From JBLHKW01 sp047618565 (GTDB lineage Bacteria > Planctomycetota > UBA1135 > GCA-002686595): DNA of 12,184 nt. The notes under the pieces are model-generated. The model was not told where the DNA came from. It did not search any database and saw nothing but the letters and a program-made list of their open reading frames with translations. The position numbers and the translations under genes were made by a program. The stretch spans positions 1 through 12,184 of the forward strand of contig JBLHKW010000154.1 of assembly GCA_047618565.1 (NCBI GenBank). Direction: 5' to 3'. Below, one piece after another: positions 6,618 through 12,184 of this stretch (its first letter is position 1; each line of letters starts with the position of its first letter).

Positions 6618-7385
6618 TCAATCGGCCGCGGACTCGCCGGCGTCACGGCAGCAGTCCGGCAGTATCTGCACCGCATCCGGGCCTGCGCCCGCGCGCGCCA
6701 GGGTGAACAGGCCGAATAACAGCAACAGCGGTCCCGCCAGGCGCACCGCGCTGGCCCGGTGACGCTGGTCGAGTCCGCGCCAGCCCCAGGCGGTGAGCAC
6801 GAGCGCGGGTGCCGTTGCGAGCCCGAAGATCAGCAATCCGGCAAAGGCCGCGGCAGGCGTCTGACCGGCCGCGAGTGCAAAGGCGCTCCAGGACAGCCCG
6901 CAGGGAAGAAGCCCGGTCGCCAGGCCCGTCGCCATGGCCCCCACGCCGCCCGGCAGAGACAACGCGCCGTCGAAGAAGGACCGCATCCGCCGTAGCGCTG
7001 AGGCTGCACGCCAGCGCGCCGGACTCCAGGTCGTGAACGGACAGCCGAGCATGCGCAGCCCGAACCAGATCATCGTCAAGCCCGCGATCCAGGCGCTCGC
7101 ATTTCGAGTCCAGGAGAGGGCCGTGCCCCGGGTAGGCGCCACGGAAAGCTCGGCACCGGCGTGTGCAACCGCGTGACTGCCCGCGGACAGGGCCATTCCG
7201 AGCACTGCATAGGTCAGCGCCTTCCCAAATACATAGGCCAGCTGGCGTTGCAGGAACATCCCGGTGGAAGCGCGTGTGGGTCCTGCGACCGCAACCGCGA
7301 AACCGCCACACATGCCTGCGCAGTGAACGGCGCCGAGCAGGCCCAGCACGGCGAAGGGCAACAGTTCGGCGGCCGGGATGCTCAT
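6618..7385 (-). CDS. Sulfite exporter TauE/SafE family (DsbD-like) membrane protein of the cbb3 cluster
   Basis: The 255-residue product has about six membrane spans and the signature of the TauE/SafE-named, DsbD-transmembrane-like family that accompanies cbb3 oxidase maturation genes (for example next to ccoGHIS in Pseudomonas). HCAGMCGGF lies at 21-29 in the first span, GLLPCGL at 158-164 in a later one, and FGLATAPAL at 187-195. Despite the family name, sulfite export is not implied. Paired Cys22/Cys26 and Cys162 suit thiol chemistry or copper handling during oxidase assembly. The C-terminal tail carries Cys245-Cys246 (ILPDCCRDAG), a possible extra metal or redox site. Its ATG overlaps the ccoG stop as ATGA, so the two are translationally coupled. 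It is the last gene of the minus-strand group in this window. Confidence 0.85.
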   Translation of the reverse strand: MSIPAAELLPFAVLGLLGAVHCAGMCGGFAVAVAGPTRASTGMFLQRQLAYVFGKALTYAVLGMALSAGSHAVAHAGAELSVAPTRGTALSWTRNASAWIAGLTMIWFGLRMLGCPFTTWSPARWRAASALRRMRSFFDGALSLPGGVGAMATGLATGLLPCGLSWSAFALAAGQTPAAAFAGLLIFGLATAPALVLTAWGWRGLDQRHRASAVRLAGPLLLLFGLFTLARAGAGPDAVQILPDCCRDAGESAAD

Positions 7386-8314
7386 GCGTCCTGCGCCGGT
7401 TCTAACTCCTCCACCTGCGGCTCGCCCTCGACGACCGCCACGCCATCCCTGAACTCACGCGCCGTAGGCGGCAGGTTCCCGAGCGTGAGCGCCGTGTCGA
7501 CCGTCAAGGTCGTGCCCACCTCCTCGCACGCGACGACGCAGTCACCACAGCGAATACACAGCGCGAAGTTGCTCATGCCCTCACCGTAGAGGCCAGTGCC
7601 GTCGCGGTAAGCCCCACCTGACATGTCGCGCGGGTGCAGGTCCATCGGGCAAACCTTGTCGCAGATTCCACAGTCGGTGCATGCGGATTCGTGGAACTCG
7701 ATGCCGTTGACCGAGCGGTGCCCGAGCAGCGCGAAGTACACGCCCGACGGACACCAGTCGAGGCAGAAGCGCAGGCCGACGAAGCGCGTCACGCCATACA
7801 GGCCCAGGATCATCGACCCCAGGAATGCCGCGGATAGGCTGATCGCGAGGGAGGACCCCTCGGCGAAGACGTGCCAGTCGACCCAGAAGCTGAAGGTGAT
7901 CGCGCTCATCACGACGCATGCGCCGAGCAGGATCATGGGGCCCACGACCCCACGCACGCCCTGACCGGGCCGGAAGCGGGACCACTCGACCAGGCGTGCC
8001 AGCGTGCCCACGGGGCACACGAACCCACACAGATAGCGGCCCGCCAGGCGCGTCCCGATGATGATCGCGATGTTCAGGGCCAGGAACGGGAAGACGAACG
8101 CCTTGGCGGCGCCCACGATTCCGACGGGCTCACCCAGCCAGCGATGTTCGCCACGCCACAGGTCGAAGCGCAACGTGTCGGTCAGCGGCAACAGGGCGAT
8201 GCCGATGGTGAACGCGATGCCGATAATCCAGCGCCAGAGCGTGTAACGATGCATCCAGCGCGCACGCGCGAGCAATCGATACAGGATCTTCTCTCGTTGG
8301 CGACCGATAGGCAT
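7382..8314 (-). CDS. ccoG: CcoG-like membrane polyferredoxin (cbb3 oxidase accessory protein)
   Basis: The 310-residue product combines membrane spans with iron-sulfur motifs in the CcoG/RdxA/FixG order. Spans are near 26-44, 68-88, 123-142 and 155-175. C-x3-C-P motifs occur at Cys96/Cys100 (CGFVCPVG) and Cys184/Cys188 (CLDWCPSG). Two classical 4Fe-4S binding motifs follow: Cys212, 215, 218, 222 (CTDCGICDKVCP) and Cys253, 256, 259, 263 (CIRCGDCVVACE). In CcoG this protein reduces Cu2+ to Cu+ for CcoI and the oxidase copper site. Canonical CcoG is about 470 residues with a C-terminal Ig-like periplasmic domain; that domain is missing here, so NapH-type polyferredoxins are an alternative reading. 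Neighbours (CcoI-type ATPase, CcoS-like protein, TauE/SafE) favour the CcoG role. The ATG at 8314 has no clear Shine-Dalgarno site and follows a hairpin. Confidence 0.82.
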   Translation of the reverse strand: MPIGRQREKILYRLLARARWMHRYTLWRWIIGIAFTIGIALLPLTDTLRFDLWRGEHRWLGEPVGIVGAAKAFVFPFLALNIAIIIGTRLAGRYLCGFVCPVGTLARLVEWSRFRPGQGVRGVVGPMILLGACVVMSAITFSFWVDWHVFAEGSSLAISLSAAFLGSMILGLYGVTRFVGLRFCLDWCPSGVYFALLGHRSVNGIEFHESACTDCGICDKVCPMDLHPRDMSGGAYRDGTGLYGEGMSNFALCIRCGDCVVACEEVGTTLTVDTALTLGNLPPTAREFRDGVAVVEGEPQVEELEPAQDA

Positions 8315-8483
8315 GACAGGCGGTGTCTTGGAGACCGCCGCGAGGTGACGGCTTCAGTAATTCAGGTCTTATCTGCCGCGACCTGACCGTCGACGAGGCT
8401 GCGCATAGCGCAGGGCGTTATGCGCAGCACCATCCGACCCCCGGGACCGGTTGGCCCCGGCTGCCCCCGATCGGAGAGCCGCG
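8315..8483 (-). promoter_or_regulatory. Hairpin-rich gap between the stress protein gene and ccoG
   Basis: Four separate inverted repeats lie in 169 bp. GGCGGT/ACCGCC at 8319-8339 ends 4 nt from the ccoG ATG on the minus-strand transcript and covers its ribosome binding region. TCAGGTC/GACCTGA spans 8362-8386 with an 11-nt loop. The long repeat at 8398-8428 is annotated separately. CCGGGACC/GGCCCCGG spans 8441-8460 with one mismatch and a GGTT loop, and could be a terminator for the upstream gene, though no T-run follows. No sigma70-type or FNR-like (TTGAT-N4-ATCAA) site was seen. The region could be a structured leader, a processing site or an independent promoter region. Confidence 0.45.
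8398..8428. repeat. Perfect 10-bp inverted repeat, 11-bp spacer
   Basis: GCTGCGCATA at 8398-8407 pairs with TATGCGCAGC at 8419-8428. A second, mutually exclusive dyad is nested in it: TGCGC-ATA-GCGCA at 8400-8412. The shared TGCGC arm means RNA or DNA could switch between the two hairpins. It may be a protein-binding dyad or a transcript hairpin. Confidence 0.6.
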
Positions 8484-9398
8484 TCAGCTGGCGCTGCCAG
8501 CCCCCCTCAGCGCCAGTACCGGAATCGAGCTGCGCTTCAGCACGCCGTGGGCCACGTTGCCGAGCAGCGCGGCAGACAGCCCCGTGCGTCCATGACTGCT
8601 CATCACGATCAGATCGTGACCTCCCTGACACTCGAGAATCACATCCATGGGCCGACCGCGCACGAATCGCCGCTCGGGCTGCGAGTCAGCGTCGGTCTCC
8701 GTGCCAGCAGCATCCATGGTCTTGTTGAAGCTCTTCTCGGCCGCTTCACACGCGCCCTCGACCGAGAACAACGGACCTGGCCCGATGTATCCGGGCGACG
8801 AGACGTAGGCGAAGTCGGGATCCTGGAAGCAATGCAACGCGGTCACGCTCGCACCCATCGTCTGCGCCAGTGCACGCGCCGTACCCAGCGCCCGCATGCT
8901 CTCATCGGAGAGATCCACGGGAACCAGGATTCGCCGGATCGGTTGCCAGTCTCCGGGCTGCACCCAGACGCCACAATGGGCCTGTGACAGTACTGCTCGC
9001 GTGGTGCTGCCGAAGTCGAAGACCTGGCGATGTTCGTGGGGACCGAGGAAAATCCAGTCCGCGTCGATCTCCTTGGCACGCTTGACGAGAGTGCGCGCCG
9101 CGTGACCGACACCGGCCTCGACACTCACGCGCTCATTCTCGAAGGCCGATTCTCCGGTCACCCGAACGACCGCTTCGCGCAACCGCTCGGCTGCAGAGGC
9201 CTGGATGTTGGCATACATTTCGGCCATCTCATCCGGGCGACCACCGACATCCTCGATCGGTGGAACCTCGATCATGTGTACGCAGCGGAGATGCGCGGAG
9301 AACTGCTCGCTCATCGCGTTCGCGGCTTGCAGTGCGGCATTCGAACGCCCGGCAGCGTCGAGACCGACGATCATCTTGCCTGGTTGGGATTGCGTCAT
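8484..9398 (-). CDS. Tandem-domain universal stress protein (UspA family)
   Basis: The 304-residue product contains two Usp domains. Domain 1 (about 7-148) opens GKMIVGLDAAGRSNAALQAA and ends FGSTTRAVLSQAHCGVWVQPG. Domain 2 (about 155-298) opens RRILVPVDLSDESMRAL and ends DLIVMSSHGRTGLSAALLGN followed by VAHGVLKRSSIPVLALR. In ATP-binding Usp proteins the motif is G-x2-G-x9-G-(S/T). Here domain 2 has Ser267 for the first Gly and Asn281 for the final Ser/Thr, and domain 1 keeps only the final Gly-Ser, so nucleotide binding is uncertain. The start at 9398 is fixed by AAGGAGG (complement of 9406-9412) 7 nt upstream. A longer frame to 9470 would enter the inverted-repeat element and is unlikely. 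It lies inside the cbb3 maturation gene group, between the Cu ATPase and CcoG, which suggests a role under low oxygen or metal stress (inference). Confidence 0.9.
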   Translation of the reverse strand: MTQSQPGKMIVGLDAAGRSNAALQAANAMSEQFSAHLRCVHMIEVPPIEDVGGRPDEMAEMYANIQASAAERLREAVVRVTGESAFENERVSVEAGVGHAARTLVKRAKEIDADWIFLGPHEHRQVFDFGSTTRAVLSQAHCGVWVQPGDWQPIRRILVPVDLSDESMRALGTARALAQTMGASVTALHCFQDPDFAYVSSPGYIGPGPLFSVEGACEAAEKSFNKTMDAAGTETDADSQPERRFVRGRPMDVILECQGGHDLIVMSSHGRTGLSAALLGNVAHGVLKRSSIPVLALRGAGSAS

Positions 9399-9453
9399 CT
9401 GGTTGCCTCCTTGTCTGGAGAATCGAAGCGGGTTACGCGAGCTGATAGTTCGC

Positions 9454-9566
9454 CTAGCAGCCCGTTGCAAAAGTCCCGTGGCGAGACGAAGCCATCTTCG
9501 ACGAGCACGACGCAGCGGCGGCGGAGAGGGCGAAGTCGAGTAGGGAGTTCTTCAACGGGCTGCTAG
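9454..9566. mobile_element. MITE-like 113-bp inverted-repeat element
   Basis: The ends are 24-bp inverted repeats (9454-9477 and 9543-9566) matching at 21 of 24 positions. The outer 14 bp, CTAGCAGCCCGTTG, is perfect. The 65-bp core codes for nothing recognisable. Repeats of this CAACGGGCTGCTA kind look like insertion-sequence ends, so this is probably a non-autonomous derivative mobilised by a transposase elsewhere. The outermost CTAG, or only TA, may be the target duplication; a single copy cannot tell. The element overlaps the 3' end of the ATPase gene and supplies its last four codons and stop. It lies upstream of the stress protein gene, whose start is 55 bp away. Transcribed, it would form a long hairpin between two operon genes. 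Confidence 0.7.
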
Positions 9567-11693
9567 AGAGTAGTTCTCGGGTTCGCCTTCTCGCCCCGGG
9601 CGAAGTGCGTAGTCGGCGCTCGATGACTTCGTATCCTCCCGGTCGAAGCGCGCGAATGCCCGGGCCGTGTTCGCTACCACTCCGAGACCGGACAGGACCA
9701 TGGCGCATGCGGCCAGTAGTGGCGTCAGAGTGCCGGTGATGGCCAGGCAGATGCCGACCAGGTTGTAGGCCAGGCACCAGGCGAGATTGAAACGCGCGGT
9801 ACGCACCGCGATGCGCGCCAGCTCGATCAGGGCGGGCAGCGGGCCCAGCCCCGGAGCGAGCAGCAACACGTCCGCCGCCTCGAAACTACGCGGCGAGCCT
9901 CCGTGCATCGCAACGCCCACGCTGGCCTCCGCAAGAACGGCGGCGTCGTTCATTCCGTCGCCCACGAAGAGCGCGTCCGTGCCGCCGAGCGCCTGCAGGC
10001 GTTCGACCTTTTGATGCGGCAGGAGCGCCCACTCCACATCCAGCGCGAGCTCGGCACCCAGGGCCTCGACTGGCCCGCGCGCGTCGCCCGAGAGCACACG
10101 TAGCTCGAGCCCGCGACGTCGCAGCTCATCCAGGGTCGCGGCGGCCTCGGCCCGCGGGCGGTCGCGCAGCTCGAAGAGCGCTAGATCCTGGTCATCTACC
10201 TGCATGGCGACCGTCGTGAAAGCCCGTTCATGCTGCGGGCCGCAGGACTCCAGGGTCACGCGCCGCCCTTCGACTTCAGCCGCGACCCCCACGCCCGGTG
10301 TCGCCCGGAAGTTGCGCACGCTGGGCAGCTCGCCAGAGCCAGTGGCGTGCCAGGCACCGCGCAGGGCAACGCCGATCGGATGCTCGCTGCCCACCTCGGC
10401 CGCCGCCGCCAGCCGCAAGATTTCGCGCTCGTCAAAGGGCTCCGTACTGGAAAGCGAATGCACCGCGGCGAGCTCCAGCCGGCCCGTGGTGAGCGTGCCC
10501 GTCTTGTCGAACAATACGCGCCGGATACGTGCCAGGCGCTCGAGGACGCCCGACCCCTTGACCAGAACATGGCGCTCCCAGGTGCGCGCGAGCGCTGACC
10601 AGAAGGCCAGCGGGGTGGCGATCCCGAGGGCGCACGGACAGGCGACCAGCATCACGGACAGGGCGCGCCCAACGGCTCGTTCCAGATCACCGACCCACAG
10701 ACCGTGGATGAAGACCCCGGACGCCAGCGCCAGGACCGACGGGACCATGACCGTCGCGATCCGTTCCGCGCGCCTCTCGTAGGTTCCGCCAGCCGTCATG
10801 GCACGCTCGAGCAAGCGCTCCATCTCGTCGCACACGCGAGCCCCGACCGCCGCGCTGGTGCAGACCAGCAAGGCCCCATCGAGGACCTTGGATCCTGCGA
10901 GGACCTGTTCGCCCGGGCCGACGCTGCGCGGCGCTGACTCGCCGGTCAGGTCGACCGTATCGATGAACGAGCGGCCATCACGGACCTCTCCGTCGACGGG
11001 AACGACCTCTCCCGGACGCACTCGCACCAGATCACCCAGCTGCAGATCCGGCGCCGGGATCGACTCCTCGTTGGCACCGCTGACGCGACACGCAGTGAGG
11101 TGCGTTTCCGGTAATACCTGCATGAGACGGTCGCGGGCGCGCTCCTTGGCGCGCACATCGATCCAGCGGCCGAGCCCGACCAGAACCAGGATCATGGTCG
11201 CGGTCTCGAAGTAGACGGGTCCGCTGGTGATCAGGGTGTTCCAGGTGGAGAGCAAGAGCGCGGCGCCCGCGCCGGTCAGGATCCACATGTCGACGGATAG
11301 CCAGTTGCGCGTCTGCAAGACGGCGCGCGCGAGCGGTACGCCGATCAGGAGCGCCACCGGTACCGACAGCGCCAGGGCCGCGAGACGGTAGAGTCCGTCG
11401 AGCGCGGCCGCTGCCTCGCTCTGGACCTGTCCGGCCCCAAGGGTATCCCCGCCGTACAGCGCCAGGGACACCACCATCACGCCCATGGACAGGAATGCGC
11501 CGAGCACGACGCGCGCGAGCAACTGAGCGGAGCTCGACGCTTCGCCTCGTCCGATCTGAGCCGCCATGCAACAGCCCGTACAGCAGTACGGGCCGGCGAG
11601 CGAGTCGGCCTCGTCTCGGCCGGCCTGCGTTCGCCGGCCACGCACCGGTAGCTTGCAATGTGCGCAACGCTGCCGCTGCATCGCTCCGTCCAT
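9552..11693 (-). CDS. ccoI: CcoI/FixI-type Cu+-transporting P1B ATPase lacking an HMA domain
   Basis: The 713-residue product is a P-type ATPase that should export Cu+ across the inner membrane for cbb3 oxidase assembly. Visible elements: N-terminal Cys10-x2-Cys13 (RCAHCKLPV) and the YCCTGCC segment at 36-42 typical of CcoI; eight membrane spans (starting near 61, 103, 133, 160, 312, 342, 628, 655); TGE at 250-252 in the actuator; Cys352-Pro-Cys354 (ACPCALG); DKTGTLT with phosphorylated Asp396; His438-Pro439; GDGMND at 578-583. Tyr643-Asn644 and Met665-x2-Ser668 complete the Cu+ (P1B-1) signature. CcoI usually also has a GMTCxxC heavy-metal-associated domain; none is present. The start ATG at 11693 overlaps the upstream stop as TGATG; the frame continues open upstream but would overlap the 75-residue gene. 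The last four residues (LAAR) and stop come from the inserted element. Confidence 0.9.
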   Translation of the reverse strand: MDGAMQRQRCAHCKLPVRGRRTQAGRDEADSLAGPYCCTGCCMAAQIGRGEASSSAQLLARVVLGAFLSMGVMVVSLALYGGDTLGAGQVQSEAAAALDGLYRLAALALSVPVALLIGVPLARAVLQTRNWLSVDMWILTGAGAALLLSTWNTLITSGPVYFETATMILVLVGLGRWIDVRAKERARDRLMQVLPETHLTACRVSGANEESIPAPDLQLGDLVRVRPGEVVPVDGEVRDGRSFIDTVDLTGESAPRSVGPGEQVLAGSKVLDGALLVCTSAAVGARVCDEMERLLERAMTAGGTYERRAERIATVMVPSVLALASGVFIHGLWVGDLERAVGRALSVMLVACPCALGIATPLAFWSALARTWERHVLVKGSGVLERLARIRRVLFDKTGTLTTGRLELAAVHSLSSTEPFDEREILRLAAAAEVGSEHPIGVALRGAWHATGSGELPSVRNFRATPGVGVAAEVEGRRVTLESCGPQHERAFTTVAMQVDDQDLALFELRDRPRAEAAATLDELRRRGLELRVLSGDARGPVEALGAELALDVEWALLPHQKVERLQALGGTDALFVGDGMNDAAVLAEASVGVAMHGGSPRSFEAADVLLLAPGLGPLPALIELARIAVRTARFNLAWCLAYNLVGICLAITGTLTPLLAACAMVLSGLGVVANTARAFARFDREDTKSSSADYALRPGREGEPENYSLAAR

Positions 11694-11920
11694 CACTCGG
11701 CCGCCGGCGCCTCCTGTACCTGCTCCGCGTCCGGCCCGACGAACGCCGGCAGCTGAAACCCGAGCGCGTACCACGCGAAGAACACGAGAAAGGACAGATA
11801 GCCGAGCAGCAGCAACCAGGGCACTCCGCCCTCGCCGAAGTTGAAGGTCTGCTGGGTAGCGTCTGTGTCCTCCGACGTCGAACCAAACGGATCGGTCAGT
11901 CCACGGGTCTTATCGCTCAT
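11693..11920 (-). CDS. Small single-span membrane protein of the cbb3 maturation group
   Basis: A 75-residue protein of no recognised family. A polar, acidic N-terminus (1-32, DPFGSTSEDTDATQQTFNFG) precedes one membrane span at about 34-55 (PWLLLLGYLSFLVFFAWYAL) and a short tail rich in Ala, Glu and Pro. The start at 11920 is chosen because GGAGGG (complement of 11926-11931) lies 5 nt upstream; the in-frame start further upstream (11959) lacks this and overlaps the previous gene more. It overlaps the CcoS-like gene by 11 bp and the ATPase gene by one base (TGATG), so it is clearly part of the operon. Its layout recalls CcoQ, CcoH or the N-terminal anchor of CcoP, but no conserved motif supports any of these. 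A role as a small oxidase subunit or assembly factor is inference from position. Confidence 0.75.
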   Translation of the reverse strand: MSDKTRGLTDPFGSTSEDTDATQQTFNFGEGGVPWLLLLGYLSFLVFFAWYALGFQLPAFVGPDAEQVQEAPAAE

Positions 11921-12184
11921 CGTTGCCCTCCGCCAGCGCCTCGGCGCGTTCCTGTTCATGGAATCTGGCGAGCATCTCGTGCTTGGGACTCTCCACGTCG
12001 TGGAACTGGCCGGTCATGTACGCCCAGGCCAGCAGGAAGAGAAAGCCCATCGCCACGAAGCCGTAGGTGATGATCGGGTCGAATGCGAATCCGGCCAGCT
12101 CGTCACGCTTGATGGTCTTCAGGAAGGAGAACATCTTGAACACGAACATGCCGCCCGCGCACAGCGCGGCTCCCACAAAGAAGA
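11910..12184 (-). CDS. CcoS-like cbb3 oxidase assembly protein (C-terminal part, cut by window edge)
   Basis: The frame is open to the right edge, giving about 91 residues to the TAA at 11910-11912. Counting from the edge, one span (FFVGAALCAGGMFVF) lies at the very start, then a basic loop (SFLKTIKRDELAG). A second span (PIITYGFVAMGFLFLLAWAY) runs into TGQFHDVESPKHEML. That last segment matches the CcoS/FixS pattern W-x3-GQFxDxE, which follows the single span of CcoS, a protein needed to load cofactors into CcoN. Ordinary CcoS is about 50-70 residues with one span; the extra N-terminal span is unusual and may extend beyond the window. A GTG at 12176 is the first in-window start but lies inside the first span, so the true start is probably outside. 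It overlaps the next gene by 11 bp. Confidence 0.65.
   Translation of the reverse strand, partial: FFVGAALCAGGMFVFKMFSFLKTIKRDELAGFAFDPIITYGFVAMGFLFLLAWAYMTGQFHDVESPKHEMLARFHEQERAEALAEGNDER

Noticed and set aside
9399..9470. Upstream extension of the stress protein to 9470
   Set aside because: It would begin inside the inverted-repeat element, and the strong AAGGAGG site sits exactly before the internal ATG at 9398.
9454..9777. A 107-codon minus-strand frame ending in the inverted-repeat element
   Set aside because: It is out of frame with the ATPase, Arg/Gly/Ser-rich, and has no domain; only the element's presence is meaningful.
11694..11774. Upstream extension of the ATPase frame to a start at 11774
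   Set aside because: It would overlap most of the 75-residue gene's 3' end and adds Gly/Ala/Arg-rich sequence. The ATG at 11693 in TGATG fits coupling and places the Cys motif at the usual N-terminal position.

Overview
The window is 12.2 kb of GC-rich, densely coding bacterial DNA with few gaps. The right half holds maturation genes for a cbb3-type (high O2 affinity) cytochrome c oxidase, so the host should be an aerobe or microaerobe. Signal peptides on a PQQ-type sugar dehydrogenase and an epoxide-hydrolase-like protein point to a Gram-negative-like envelope. High GC, a clostripain-family peptidase, an HTTM-DCC fusion and a non-canonical cbb3 cluster would fit Planctomycetota, Myxococcota or related phyla. 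That placement is inference only; no marker gene is present.

Left part (1-3084). A PQQ-dependent sugar dehydrogenase runs off the left edge on the minus strand. It is divergent from a secreted-looking alpha/beta hydrolase of the epoxide hydrolase group (928-1854, plus). An MFS transporter (1882-3084, minus) converges on the hydrolase.

Middle part (3085-6605). An Lrp/AsnC regulator (3239-3694) is divergent from the MFS gene across a 154-bp gap with repeated TTTCG/CGAAA blocks. It is followed after 25 bp by a C11 (clostripain-like) cysteine peptidase (3720-5120). A 216-bp gap then holds a possible structured RNA and a short open frame that overlaps, through GTGA, the start of an HTTM-DCC fusion membrane protein (5337-6605).

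Right part (6618-12184, all minus, read from right to left). The order is: a CcoS-like protein (cut by the window edge), a 75-residue single-span protein, a CcoI-type Cu+ P1B ATPase, a tandem universal stress protein, a CcoG-like polyferredoxin, and a TauE/SafE (DsbD-like) membrane protein. Overlaps (11 nt, TGATG, ATGA) and strong Shine-Dalgarno sites suggest an operon devoted to copper delivery and assembly of cbb3 oxidase, whose structural genes probably lie just beyond the right edge. Two non-coding insertions interrupt it: a 113-bp MITE-like inverted-repeat element that supplies the ATPase stop codon, and a 169-bp hairpin-rich gap before ccoG.

I see no obvious defence island, CRISPR, tRNA or rRNA. 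The most unusual material is the altered cbb3 assembly cluster (ATPase without a heavy-metal-associated domain, inserted stress protein, extra small membrane proteins, no recognisable ccoH) and its inserted structured elements.
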